Source: Rhizobium sp. P40RR-XXII (GTDB lineage Bacteria > Pseudomonadota > Alphaproteobacteria > Rhizobiales > Rhizobiaceae). From it: 64,000 bases of DNA. Position 1 is the stretch's first letter. Every line of letters begins with the position of its first letter. The DNA lies in assembly GCF_012641405.1 (NCBI RefSeq), contig NZ_JABAII010000003.1, forward strand, positions 124,001-188,000, read 5' to 3'. The translations under genes were made by a program, and so were the position numbers. Under the pieces are notes generated by a model. The model worked only from the letters and a program-made list of their open reading frames with translations, did no database searches and had not been told where the DNA came from. Of the stretch, positions 1-7,788 are shown one piece after another.

Positions 1-1
1 G

Positions 2-175
2 CGGCTGGGGGGTCTGACGATCCTTCATGTCGATACCGCCTCGGGCCAGCCCCTCGTGGTGCAGGCGGAAGGTGCCGACACCACCCCGCCTCACACGCCG
101 ATATCGCTCCAGATCGACCCGGGCACCTGTCATCTCTTCGATGAGAACGGAAAATCGCTCGCCAGGCTGAATTGA
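2..175 (+). CDS. ABC transporter ATP-binding protein, C-terminal end (partial)
   Basis: An open frame enters from the left edge and stops with TGA at 173-175; 57 codons are visible. The residues read like the TOBE-type tail of a sugar or glycerol-3-phosphate ABC importer ATPase (MalK/UgpC group), ending in HLFDENGKSLARLN, a common closing pattern of that family. The nucleotide-binding domain lies outside the window, so the substrate cannot be inferred. It is followed by an 87-bp gap and an unrelated secreted protein. The family call is inferred from the tail only. Confidence 0.65.
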   Translation, partial: RLGGLTILHVDTASGQPLVVQAEGADTTPPHTPISLQIDPGTCHLFDENGKSLARLN

Positions 176-262
176 CGGCCAGGCGACCTTCTCGCCGCAA
201 TCAGCCAATCAGATCTGTCTTAGGCCGGCGGAACAACTTGCACAGATGATGATTTTCAAGAC

Positions 263-1243
263 ATGATCAATACGTTGCGCTGTCTTACGATCTCTATCGC
301 TTTTATATTCTCAGGCCCGGCTATTGCCACTCCAATAGCTGCTGCGGATGTAAATAGCGCCTCCATGGCGTCTATACAGATCGAAGCGCCGAGCGAGAAG
401 CCAAAGAAGCCTGATGCAGCGGTCGTCAAGCTTCAGGTCCTGCTGGATCGAGCCGGTTCTTCTCCTGGCGCTATCGACGGTTACATCGGAGAGAACCTCA
501 GCAAAGCAATTGCGGGATTTGAAGCTTTGCAGCGGCTTCCCGTCGATGGAAAACTCGATCCAGAGATACTTGGGCGGCTTGAGGATCAGGTTCCCGTCAT
601 CCAGGCGTATGCCATAACGGCCGATGACGGGAAGGATCTGGTGAAGAGCATTCCCAGGGACTATGCCGAGCAGGCCAAGATGGATCATCTCGGTTATACC
701 AGCATCGCCGAGAAGTTAGCCGAACGTTTCCACATGAGCATCGCTCTTCTGAAAGCGCTCAATCCGACCGCGTCTTTCGTCCCCGGTGAAACAATCATGG
801 TTGCGATCCCTGGCGAGGCAAAGACCGGCATAGTGAAGCGGATCGAGGTTCACAGAAAGTTGGGCCAGATATTCGCTTTTGCGGAAGACGGGGCGTTGCT
901 GTCGGTCTACCCAGCCACTATCGGCAGCGAGGAAACGCCCTCCCCCTCAGGCACGCACAAGGTCAAGGGCGTCGCTCGATTGCCGCCATACACCTACAAT
1001 CCGAAGATCAATTTTCAGCAGGGTCACAACAAGAGGATCCTGAAGCTGCCAAGCGGGCCGAACAATCCTGTCGGCACGGTCTGGATTGATTTGACCGAGC
1101 CCACTTATGGCATCCACGGAACGCCGGAACCAGAACTTATCGGCAAAGTCGGCTCTCATGGATGCGTCCGCCTGACAAACTGGGATGTGGAAGAGCTGGC
1201 AAGGATGGTAAAGCCGGGCGTGGTCGTTGAATTTGTCGATTGA
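263..1243 (+). CDS. L,D-transpeptidase (YkuD family) with peptidoglycan-binding and LysM-like segments
   Basis: The 326-residue protein probably cross-links or edits peptidoglycan in the periplasm. The N-terminus (about residues 1-27) is a signal peptide ending near AIA/AAA. Residues about 52-107 fit a PG_binding_1 fold (KLQVLLDRAG, DGYIGENL), and about 145-187 a LysM-like unit (LGYTSIAEKLAERF). The C-terminal YkuD catalytic domain carries the family signature GIHGT followed by SHGCVRLTN, which supplies the catalytic His and Cys. The ATG at 263 has only a weak ribosome binding site, but the signal peptide follows it directly. A second YkuD-like gene lies about 460 bp downstream on the same strand. 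Confidence 0.9.
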   Translation: MINTLRCLTISIAFIFSGPAIATPIAAADVNSASMASIQIEAPSEKPKKPDAAVVKLQVLLDRAGSSPGAIDGYIGENLSKAIAGFEALQRLPVDGKLDPEILGRLEDQVPVIQAYAITADDGKDLVKSIPRDYAEQAKMDHLGYTSIAEKLAERFHMSIALLKALNPTASFVPGETIMVAIPGEAKTGIVKRIEVHRKLGQIFAFAEDGALLSVYPATIGSEETPSPSGTHKVKGVARLPPYTYNPKINFQQGHNKRILKLPSGPNNPVGTVWIDLTEPTYGIHGTPEPELIGKVGSHGCVRLTNWDVEELARMVKPGVVVEFVD

Positions 1244-1703
1244 CCACCGGCCAGAAGCCGCATCGGGCAATTGCCGGCGGATGTCGTTACTCGCGAGGCA
1301 GAAAAATCGGATCGTTCGTCGGCCGGAACTGACCCTCGGGCGACAGGCCAAAGCCTACGTCAGCATCAGCCATCGTGCGCTCGATTTCAGAGAGGTACCC
1401 AATCTCGTACCCAGGATTTTCAATGCAAGCCGTCCGATACAACTCGGCCATATTTGCGCCGCGATCGGTGAAGAATGCTGACGCAAAGCGGATGAGGAAA
1501 TTAAGGGCGGGCAAATAATCTTTCTGCTACCGCCGAGATTTCCGGTTTCCGTTAGGTCGTCGTTCAGCAAAGCAGCGCACAATTACGATTTCTGGATCCG
1601 AGCGCATGGCAGGCAGGCTTGTGGGGCGGACGGACCGCCGAAATCGCCGTTGCCGATAGCGGCACATGCGGATCCGGTATATTTTTACAGGAGATTTAAT
1701 TTC
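1244..1703. other. Intergenic region between two L,D-transpeptidase-like genes
   Basis: No confident gene is visible. A minus-strand open frame at 1287-1451 (ATG, 54 codons; open to 1514 with a TTG start) has a protein-like composition, including AELYRTACIENPGYEIGYL. It has no ribosome binding site and no family I recognise, so it may be a gene fragment. The last 15 bases (AGGAGA at 1689-1694) are the ribosome binding site of the next gene. Confidence 0.4.
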
Positions 1704-2711
1704 GTGCGGTTGAGATATGCCCTTCGAAGCGTCGCCCAGATGCTCAGCCTTTGCTCTCTTACCATCATCATCCCTTCAACATCGCAATCTCTTGCCGCCG
1801 AGCGCCAGTCAGATCTTCCGGCGTGGCTGAACGCCTATGTCGGCGAAGGCGACGGTCAGATTGCCCGACCGATTTTGCAAAGGGCGCGCGCGCTCTACAT
1901 GCAGAAGACAAGCGAAGGCAAGGTCAGCAACCCTTGCTATTTCGCGATGGATGCAACCCGCCCGAACAATCCGGCTGACGGCAAGTCGGCGGGCCGTTTC
2001 TACATCGTCTGCGAAGCGACCCAAGCGTTCCGCGTGGTTTCATCGGGCCACGGCAGCGGCCGCGATCTCAAGGGCGTCGTCGACTTCGGCAATGGCCGGA
2101 TGTGCGCCAAGAACTTCGGCAACGCGATGGATTCGAACCTGACGGCAGGCGGCTCCTATATGACGGAAGAAACGAAAACGACCTTCAAGGGTTACTATCG
2201 GGTTTCCCAGACCAAGGATGCCGCTTTCCTTCGCACCTTCGTGCAGTTCGACGGCGTTGGCGAAACCGCCAATGCACGCGCCCGGGCGATCGGCGGCCAT
2301 GCCGCTGCAAAGGTTGCCGGCATCTGCATGAAGAAGGATCCGCAAAGCCCCTATGCCAATCGCGACGGATACGTTCCGCTCGGAAAGCTGGTGGAATATG
2401 CCGGCGGCCGCAGCGACGGCTGCACGAGCTGGTCGGCATCGGATGCCAATCAGATCATCTCCATGGTGAAGGACAATCCGACGACGCTCTACATCTATCC
2501 GGAATCCTCGGACATCAAGGCAGTCGCCAAGGCCGTTGCAGCCGGCCGCTCTCCCGCGCAGTCCGGATTGTATTGGAACGAGTCCTGCCTGAAGGAAATC
2601 GGTACTCCGAAATTTTGGCCGAAGGAAACCCTGGAGCCGATCATCGTCCAATACAAGAACGATCATCCGGCACCGCCGTCCCGGCCGATCCCGATTTGCG
2701 ATCAGCAATGA
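1704..2711 (+). CDS. Secreted murein L,D-transpeptidase-like protein (YkuD_2 type)
   Basis: A GTG at 1704 is preceded by AGGAGA nine bases upstream and opens directly into a signal peptide (RLRYALRSVAQMLSLCSL, cleavage near SLAA). I therefore prefer it to the upstream TTG at 1650. The mature part resembles the YkuD_2 family of murein L,D-transpeptidase catalytic domains: SSGHGSGRD, then GGSYMTEE, then GRSDGCTSWS with a likely nucleophilic Cys. It should act in the periplasm. It lies downstream of a canonical YkuD protein, but the 460-bp gap argues against an operon. It could instead be an inactive relative, because the usual SHGC motif is altered. Confidence 0.7.
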   Translation: MRLRYALRSVAQMLSLCSLTIIIPSTSQSLAAERQSDLPAWLNAYVGEGDGQIARPILQRARALYMQKTSEGKVSNPCYFAMDATRPNNPADGKSAGRFYIVCEATQAFRVVSSGHGSGRDLKGVVDFGNGRMCAKNFGNAMDSNLTAGGSYMTEETKTTFKGYYRVSQTKDAAFLRTFVQFDGVGETANARARAIGGHAAAKVAGICMKKDPQSPYANRDGYVPLGKLVEYAGGRSDGCTSWSASDANQIISMVKDNPTTLYIYPESSDIKAVAKAVAAGRSPAQSGLYWNESCLKEIGTPKFWPKETLEPIIVQYKNDHPAPPSRPIPICDQQ

Positions 2712-3171
2712 ACCCGGCATAGGCGCAGGCGCGGAAATACAGAGCTCGGGATCGGTAACCACAGGCATGGCCCGGTCCCGTCCTCCTGTTTGGAGGCTAT
2801 TGGGCTTGTCGACGAACAGCATATGTCCATTATGCGGCTTTGCACGGCTACATGCGTAGCGGCACAAAAGGCTGATATAGCTTCCGGCAACGAATTTATT
2901 TCAATGAAATCAATCTTCTAGCGAGCGGGGAAATTCAGTCAAAACGATCGAATTCGTGAAGGGACATACCCTTAGTGCCAGCAGACTTCTGTATTTTTAT
3001 GCCCTTTTTGCCGACAAATGTCCACCCTTTCCGACTCCATAGTTATAGCTCCGGTATGCTCTCCTTCAGAGATCCCATTCGGGACAATTTATCGTTCGCT
3101 GCGGAGGCGGGAGCTGTCCGGAGCCATACGTAACGTCAGGGTTAATTTGCCGCGATACAAACGAGAACAAG
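2712..3171. other. Intergenic region downstream of repC
   Basis: This 460-bp stretch lies between the YkuD_2-like gene and the 3' end of repC (minus strand). A 68-codon plus-strand open frame at 3018-3224 runs into repC antisense and does not look like a protein. The segment 2860-3010 is clearly more AT-rich than its surroundings. I see no further parS palindrome here. Confidence 0.5.
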
Positions 3172-4473
3172 CTAAGCGATCTTCCGCATGGTTGGGGCCA
3201 TATTCGCCCGTAGAAGGCTCATGAGCATGGGACCGATGGCAAACTCTCCTTTCTCCGTTCGCCGCGTCAGATCACGAAGATAGCCGCCGGCGGAGTTGAT
3301 GTGGGAGCCACGTTGGAGAATGCAGGCGATGACGGTCGCGGCGTTTTCTGCACCCATCGCCAGGCAGGCCTCCCCGTAGGCTCCCGGACTGATATCGAGC
3401 ATCGATTTGACGACGAGCGAAGCCGTAAGCAGATCGCGCCAGCTCTTGATCTGTCCGGTTGGGCCATAGGCGGCAATTTCCGGGCATGCTCGCAGAACGA
3501 GGTCAAGCGGGAAGGACTTCAATTCTATTCCTGTGCCAGTTTCGGAGCGGCTGTTGTCGGGTATGCAGGACACTGGCTTCCGGGCTTTAGCGGCTACGGA
3601 GACGTTTACGGTAGCCGGAGTTGTCCTCGGAATGGAGACATGTGGGGTGGCGTTTCCCGTTGATGCGGCTTCAGATTCAATTTGGGATTCGGAGTCTGAA
3701 TTCTGTATGTGCCGCTCATTTTGATAGGGATTGGCGCTTAGTTTCGCAGTTTCTGCATGTGTTTCTAATCGGTTGACGATTTCGCCACGCAGACGTCCGA
3801 GCTTCTCCAGCAGCGTTTCCAGCTGTACGGTGTTTGGCGAACGCGGAAGGTCATCGATGAGCGCGCGGAAGCCTGCATGGACCGCTTCCCAGGGAGCCTC
3901 TATGTTCTCTGCGATGGCGGTTTCGATGAGCTTGGCGATGTCACGCCGGTGGAGGCTGATGCGTTCCCGCAGACCCTGCATGTGCAATCGCTCGGCTACG
4001 ACCTGGGCCGCAAGATGCTCGATCTCCTCGGCGCGGGAGAGGAGAGGCACCAAGGAGAAGCCATAGACGTCATTGAGGTCCCCTGCCCTGCTCCGCCGAG
4101 CATAGCGCTTGCCGTTGGGGCTATCCTTGCGGATAAGCAGCCCGGCGGCGATCAGCACGGCGAGGTGACGGCGGATTGTCTGTTCCGCCATGCCATGCGC
4201 GCGCAGCGACAATTGCGCGTTTGAGGGAAACACGATCAGGTTGGCGTCATCCGAGAGTTCGTTCTTCGGATAGAAGCTCAAGAGTGCATTCAGTACGGCC
4301 AGCGCTCGATCCGTCACGCCCAACAGGGGCTTGGCTTCGCAGAGCGCACGATAAATCTTCCATTTGTCGACGGACCTGACGGACTTTCCATGTTCGGCTC
4401 TTCTTTGAGCTATCAACATGGCAAGCGTCATTGGCCGCCGCCCAAAAGGCGTCGTCACATGTTCGGCTTCCAT
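3172..4473 (-). CDS. repC: RepC replication initiator
   Basis: The 433-residue RepC initiates replication of repABC replicons. In this family the origin lies inside the repC coding sequence, which is established for R. etli p42d and pTi plasmids. The conserved N-terminal half is recognisable: TTPFGRRPMTLAMLIAQ, KWKIYRALCEAKPLLGVTDR, LSFYPKNELS, FPSNAQLSLRAHGM. It carries winged-helix DNA-binding segments (AEQTIRRHLAVLIAAGLLIR). A variable linker follows residue 240. The C-terminal domain has the usual YGPTGQIKSWRDLLTAS and RGSHINSAGGYLRDLT. The start ATG follows AGGTGAAAGAAA. It is the third gene of repABC, separated from repB by 155 bp that hold the antisense RNA. Confidence 0.97.
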   Translation of the reverse strand: MEAEHVTTPFGRRPMTLAMLIAQRRAEHGKSVRSVDKWKIYRALCEAKPLLGVTDRALAVLNALLSFYPKNELSDDANLIVFPSNAQLSLRAHGMAEQTIRRHLAVLIAAGLLIRKDSPNGKRYARRSRAGDLNDVYGFSLVPLLSRAEEIEHLAAQVVAERLHMQGLRERISLHRRDIAKLIETAIAENIEAPWEAVHAGFRALIDDLPRSPNTVQLETLLEKLGRLRGEIVNRLETHAETAKLSANPYQNERHIQNSDSESQIESEAASTGNATPHVSIPRTTPATVNVSVAAKARKPVSCIPDNSRSETGTGIELKSFPLDLVLRACPEIAAYGPTGQIKSWRDLLTASLVVKSMLDISPGAYGEACLAMGAENAATVIACILQRGSHINSAGGYLRDLTRRTEKGEFAIGPMLMSLLRANMAPTMRKIA

Positions 4474-4532
4474 TTTCTTTCACCTACGTTGTGGCAAAAG
4501 AAATCTGCTCACCAAAACGATGCCAAAGACTC

Positions 4533-4626
4533 TTGACTGTGATTCGGGGAAATGCGATTCTCGATTTGCTTAAGATCAGAGAAGGGCTTCCACGACGGCG
4601 TCGTTTGGGGGCCTTTTTCTTTTGCG
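4533..4626 (+). ncRNA. Candidate antisense ctRNA (incA) between repB and repC
   Basis: repABC plasmids encode a small countertranscribed RNA in the repB-repC gap, opposite to repC, that limits RepC synthesis. Here the plus strand has TTGACT at 4533-4538, 17 bases, then GATTCT at 4556-4561, a plausible promoter. Transcription would start near 4568. At 4582-4615 it meets a long hairpin: AAGG and CCA pair with TGG and CCTT, and an inner CGAC ggc GTCG stem sits between them. The run TTTTTCTTTT follows. The predicted RNA of roughly 50-60 nt matches the usual size and position. Promoter strength and exact ends are inferred. Confidence 0.75.
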
Positions 4627-4628
4627 GG

Positions 4629-5630
4629 TTACGTATCCTTTCCTTCCTGGAACTCGTTGAAGAGAGATTGCAGCCTCTCCTGTACGAATTGATCGAAACC
4701 GGGTGCGACCTTGCTATCGAAAACAAAGGTTGCACGTGCCGGCGTTCGCTTAAATGTTACCGGAACCCCGGCTATTGATGATGGCGCAACCGCCGCCTTG
4801 CTGGATGCGGGCTTGCCGATTGCAAGAGCCATTGCCTGCTGGAAACGCTCGTCACTGGAGAGCCGACGATAGTTGTCCGCGGACAACTCCGTGACGATCG
4901 ATTCCGCGGCAGCGCTTTCGAGACGGTCTCCCAGCTCCAGCCAGCGCCTGCGGCCGATCTCTGGAGCAGGGCCGATCGCGCTGATGAGAGCGAGAGGCAC
5001 TTGTCTGGTAACGATGAGCATCTTCGAGAGAGCAGCCTTGTCCACGCCGAGCGCCGCCATGATGACATCGCGACCGAAACCCCGCTGCTCGAGGCGCAAC
5101 GCGAACAGCGCTCGCTCGATATAGGACAGGTTCGTGCGGGCACTGTTTTCCTGACCCTGGCTGACCACCAGCTGATCGTCGGTGAGCTCACGCACGACGG
5201 CGCGCACCTTGATGCCGAGCTCTTTTGTCGCCGCCAGTCGACGATGGCCGTAGGCGACCTGAAAACGCCCGCGGGATTCGGGATGCGGACGCACGAGGAT
5301 CGGTACTTGCTGACCATGTTCGCGTATCTGCTCGACAAGCTGAGCAAGCTCGACCGGATCTATTTCGAGACGATCGGTAACGAACGACCCATCGATAAGC
5401 TCGGGATCGATATCGACGACCGTCTGACCTTCCGCCAGCTGCCGTTCGAGATCGCTGGCTCGCTCCATCTTCTCCGTGATATTTCCGAGCGTCCTGGTGA
5501 TGCCGCCCACTGGAGCCGAGCCTCTTGCCTGTGGCAGAAAGCCGGCGATCGGACGATGGTCCTTCGCGGCCGGCGCCTCCGGACGGCTTGTGTTCGGCGC
5601 TGAGATTTCAAGAAGGTTTTTGCGCGCCAT
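4629..5630 (-). CDS. repB: RepB, ParB-family partition protein
   Basis: The 333-residue RepB is the centromere-binding partner of RepA in plasmid partition. The N-terminal region up to about residue 55 begins MARKNLLEISAPN, typical of RepB. The ParB nuclease-like domain follows (DIDPELIDGSFVTDRL, QIREHGQQVPILVRPHP, YGHRRLAATKELG, QGQENSARTNLSYIERALFA). The central helix-turn-helix is around ALGVDKAALSKML. Residue composition and length are normal for the family. AAGGAAATAAATAG precedes the ATG, and only four bases separate it from the repA stop, so the two genes are co-translated. A parS-type palindrome lies inside its coding sequence at 4872-4887. Confidence 0.97.
   Translation of the reverse strand: MARKNLLEISAPNTSRPEAPAAKDHRPIAGFLPQARGSAPVGGITRTLGNITEKMERASDLERQLAEGQTVVDIDPELIDGSFVTDRLEIDPVELAQLVEQIREHGQQVPILVRPHPESRGRFQVAYGHRRLAATKELGIKVRAVVRELTDDQLVVSQGQENSARTNLSYIERALFALRLEQRGFGRDVIMAALGVDKAALSKMLIVTRQVPLALISAIGPAPEIGRRRWLELGDRLESAAAESIVTELSADNYRRLSSDERFQQAMALAIGKPASSKAAVAPSSIAGVPVTFKRTPARATFVFDSKVAPGFDQFVQERLQSLFNEFQEGKDT
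4872..4887. other. parS-type partition site inside repB
   Basis: A perfect 16-bp palindrome, GTTGTCCGCGGACAAC, fits the rhizobial repABC centromere pattern GTTNNNNGCNNNNAAC. It encodes part of LSADNYRR in RepB. Two sites differing only symmetrically at the third base lie upstream of repA. RepB binding is inferred. Confidence 0.8.
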
Positions 5631-5634
5631 CTAT

Positions 5635-6828
5635 TTATTTCCTTCCCCAGGTTAGGCGGACATGCGTCTCGATCTCGCCGTTGACGAGATTGAGCGAATC
5701 CAGAGCGCGGTCGTAGGTGCCCCTGGTGAACTGGGCACGCTCGACCTCGTAGAGGGTCTGCTTGGTGACGCCGGCATCGGCAACGGCCGTCGACTTGACC
5801 ATCGCGTTGTGGAGCATGCGGTTGCCGAAGATCGCCTTCATGAAACCGGTCATCTGGCTTTGCGGTCCGTCGTTTGGCTCGAAGCGTGTGACGAGGTAGC
5901 GCATCCAGTCATAACTGGTGCGTCCCCCTGCTTTCTCGACAACGGACATGAGCTCGCTGGTCATCGTCAGAAACTGCGACATGGACATAACGTCGAGCAT
6001 CTGCGGATGCACCGTGATGAGGATCGATGTCGCGGCGCAGAGCGCCGACATGGTCAGAAAGCCGAGTTGCGGCGGGCAATCGATGACCACCACATCGTAG
6101 AAACTTTCGATCTCGGTCAGGACTTCGCCGATGCGGGCAAAGAACATCGTCTCGGCCCTGCCCGCCGCCATTGCGCGCGGCGTCTCGTGCTCGAATTCCA
6201 TGAGCTCGAGATTTCCGGGGATCAGATGCAGATTTGGCGTATAGGTCGAACGAACGATATCGGTAATCGGGCGAGGGCCTTCATAACGGATGGCGCCGTA
6301 GAGCGTTTCGTTTTCACCGACGTCGATCTCGGGCTGGTGCCCGAACAATGCGGATAGGGATGCCTGCGGATCGAGGTCGATGGCAAGTACGCGGTAGCCT
6401 CTCAGCGCCAGATATTGCGCGAGGTGGGCCGCGGTGGTCGTCTTGCCGGAACCGCCCTTGAAATTCATCACCGAGATGATCTGCAGCTTTTCGGTCCCTC
6501 GGCGCCAGGGCACATATTTCGGCGTTCCGTTTCGTTCGTCGAGAACCCTGCGGATCCGATCCATGTCTTCGGCCGTGTAAAGCCGCCGCCCGTTGGCAAG
6601 CGGATCCGGCCCATGGCCTTCGGCTGCTATCTGGCGGAGATAACCTTCCCCAATGCCGATAAATGCTGCGGCCTCAGCCGGCGAAAACATCCGCATCGTT
6701 TTCTGTGACTGAGGCGGAAAGAGCTTTGCCTGATGTTGCTGGAGCTGGTAAGACAGCTCTTGCGCATCTGTTGCCAGAAGCGTTGGTAGATGCTCTTGAT
6801 CGTCTTGGAGCACGAGACTCGGCTGCAT
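5635..6828 (-). CDS. repA: RepA, ParA-family partition ATPase
   Basis: The 397-residue RepA drives segregation and represses its own operon. Residues about 45-100 form a MerR-like winged helix (MFSPAEAAAFIGIGEGYLRQ, NGRRLYTAEDMDRIRRVL) that binds DNA. Residues about 117-135 carry the deviant Walker A of ParA proteins (VMNFKGGSGKTTTAAHLAQ). Walker B is seen as VVIDCPPQLGFLTMSAL. The sequence runs through to a normal family C-terminus (LTWGRK). It is the first gene of repABC, with a candidate promoter and operator immediately upstream at 6843-6917. No strong Shine-Dalgarno precedes the ATG. Confidence 0.97.
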   Translation of the reverse strand: MQPSLVLQDDQEHLPTLLATDAQELSYQLQQHQAKLFPPQSQKTMRMFSPAEAAAFIGIGEGYLRQIAAEGHGPDPLANGRRLYTAEDMDRIRRVLDERNGTPKYVPWRRGTEKLQIISVMNFKGGSGKTTTAAHLAQYLALRGYRVLAIDLDPQASLSALFGHQPEIDVGENETLYGAIRYEGPRPITDIVRSTYTPNLHLIPGNLELMEFEHETPRAMAAGRAETMFFARIGEVLTEIESFYDVVVIDCPPQLGFLTMSALCAATSILITVHPQMLDVMSMSQFLTMTSELMSVVEKAGGRTSYDWMRYLVTRFEPNDGPQSQMTGFMKAIFGNRMLHNAMVKSTAVADAGVTKQTLYEVERAQFTRGTYDRALDSLNLVNGEIETHVRLTWGRK

Positions 6829-6844
6829 AGTTGTTTTCCCAATT

Positions 6845-6917
6845 AACTGCGCAATTGTGACGGAATGCCGCTGAACTACGCAGTTATAATATGCTCCGAT
6901 TCGTGTCCGTTTTACAA
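6845..6917 (-). promoter_or_regulatory. Candidate repA promoter and operator
   Basis: Reading the minus strand, TTGTAA (6912-6917), 18 bases and CATATT (6888-6893) form a possible promoter about 60 bp before the repA ATG. Just downstream lies an inverted repeat, AACTGCG at 6845-6851 and CGCAGTT at 6879-6885, with a 27-bp spacer. RepA autorepression from such sites is known for the family. That this repeat is the operator is inferred. Confidence 0.5.
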
Positions 6918-7066
6918 ATGCTTAAACAAAAGGCAGGTTTTGGCGGCTTTTTGCGCATCGACAGGGCGCCGTTCAGTTTGAGCGCCGAGGTTTGCTCCCT
7001 TAATATTCTTGCCGTTTGCGCTCTTGTTGGAATGGGCGGGGCTTTTACGCAGCCTTCGGCGAAGGT

Positions 7067-7082
7067 GTAGTCCGCGGACTAC
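7067..7082. other. parS-like palindrome upstream of repA, copy 1
   Basis: A perfect 16-bp palindrome, GTAGTCCGCGGACTAC. It differs from the repB-internal site only by symmetric changes at bases 3 and 14. It lies about 240 bp upstream of the repA start and 88 bp from copy 2. Confidence 0.7.
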
Positions 7083-7154
7083 TGACGCCATACGGTCTAT
7101 TGCGCCAGCATGGCAATTGGGACTGAGGAGAGGGGAGGGTCTCTTGAAAGATCG

Positions 7155-7170
7155 GTAGTCCGCGGACTAC
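7155..7170. other. parS-like palindrome upstream of repA, copy 2
   Basis: Identical 16-bp palindrome GTAGTCCGCGGACTAC, 88 bp (about eight helical turns) from copy 1. Together the two copies would form a centromere-like cluster between repA and the ProQ/FinO-domain gene. Confidence 0.7.
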
Positions 7171-7299
7171 ATCGATCGACCCTCGCGGTGAACAACTATT
7201 CGACGCTCATCCAGGCTGATGGCATTCGAAGCGGCAGCGCGCGGTAGGTTCACAGGGACGTAAATGGGACTGCCGGGATGTGGCGCACCACTCGGCGCC

Positions 7300-7788
7300 T
7301 CAACGGGCGACGCGATCCGAGCGCTTGCTGCCGCCGAGAAGGGATGCCCTAATTAGCTCTGCCTTGCTCAAGGCTGGCGGTGACGACGGATTTGGTTCGT
7401 CATGATGGGGGCTCGTCTTGGCCTGTGTCTGGCGAAGCGCGATCAGGCGCTGCTGTGCGGCAAGCCTGTCTTCGGCCGAAAGTGGCTCAGCCGGATTGCC
7501 GGCGAGATCGTGTCGCATTGACTCCGGCTGCGCGCAGGCCTGGTAATATCGCTTCGAATGGAGAAATGCGCTGGTGGCGCGACGAAGCGACATGACCGGC
7601 ACGTCGGGCTTCAGCAGAGGGCGGATTTCATTCCAAAGGCCGAGCGCGAAAGGACGGATCGTGTCGCCGGCTTTGATGGGCAGGATATCGATGGGGCGAA
7701 GCAAGAGCGCATTGATTGCGGCCGCCTTTTTAACATCGAGGTCGGTCGCAATGATCGGCTCGCGATCGGTCGTCCAGGGTTCTTCCAT
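7300..7788 (-). CDS. ProQ/FinO-domain RNA-binding protein
   Basis: The 162-residue protein carries a ProQ/FinO fold at about residues 30-115: PIDILPIKAGDTIRPFALGLWNEI, then MSLRRATSAFLHSKRYYQA, then RHDLAGNPAEPLSAEDRLAA. The order of these elements, including the arginine pair before the second helix, and the closing DL-GNP motif are those of FinO/ProQ RNA chaperones, which bind hairpins with 3' U-tails. The tail (about 120-162) is basic and disordered-looking. AGAGGAACGATTTC precedes the ATG. It lies upstream of repABC on the same strand, beyond the two parS-like sites. A role in ctRNA function or RNA regulation on this replicon is inferred. Confidence 0.75.
   Translation of the reverse strand: MEEPWTTDREPIIATDLDVKKAAAINALLLRPIDILPIKAGDTIRPFALGLWNEIRPLLKPDVPVMSLRRATSAFLHSKRYYQACAQPESMRHDLAGNPAEPLSAEDRLAAQQRLIALRQTQAKTSPHHDEPNPSSPPALSKAELIRASLLGGSKRSDRVAR

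Noticed and set aside
3018..3224. 68-codon plus-strand frame downstream of repC
   Set aside because: It runs antisense into repC and does not read like protein; no ribosome binding site.
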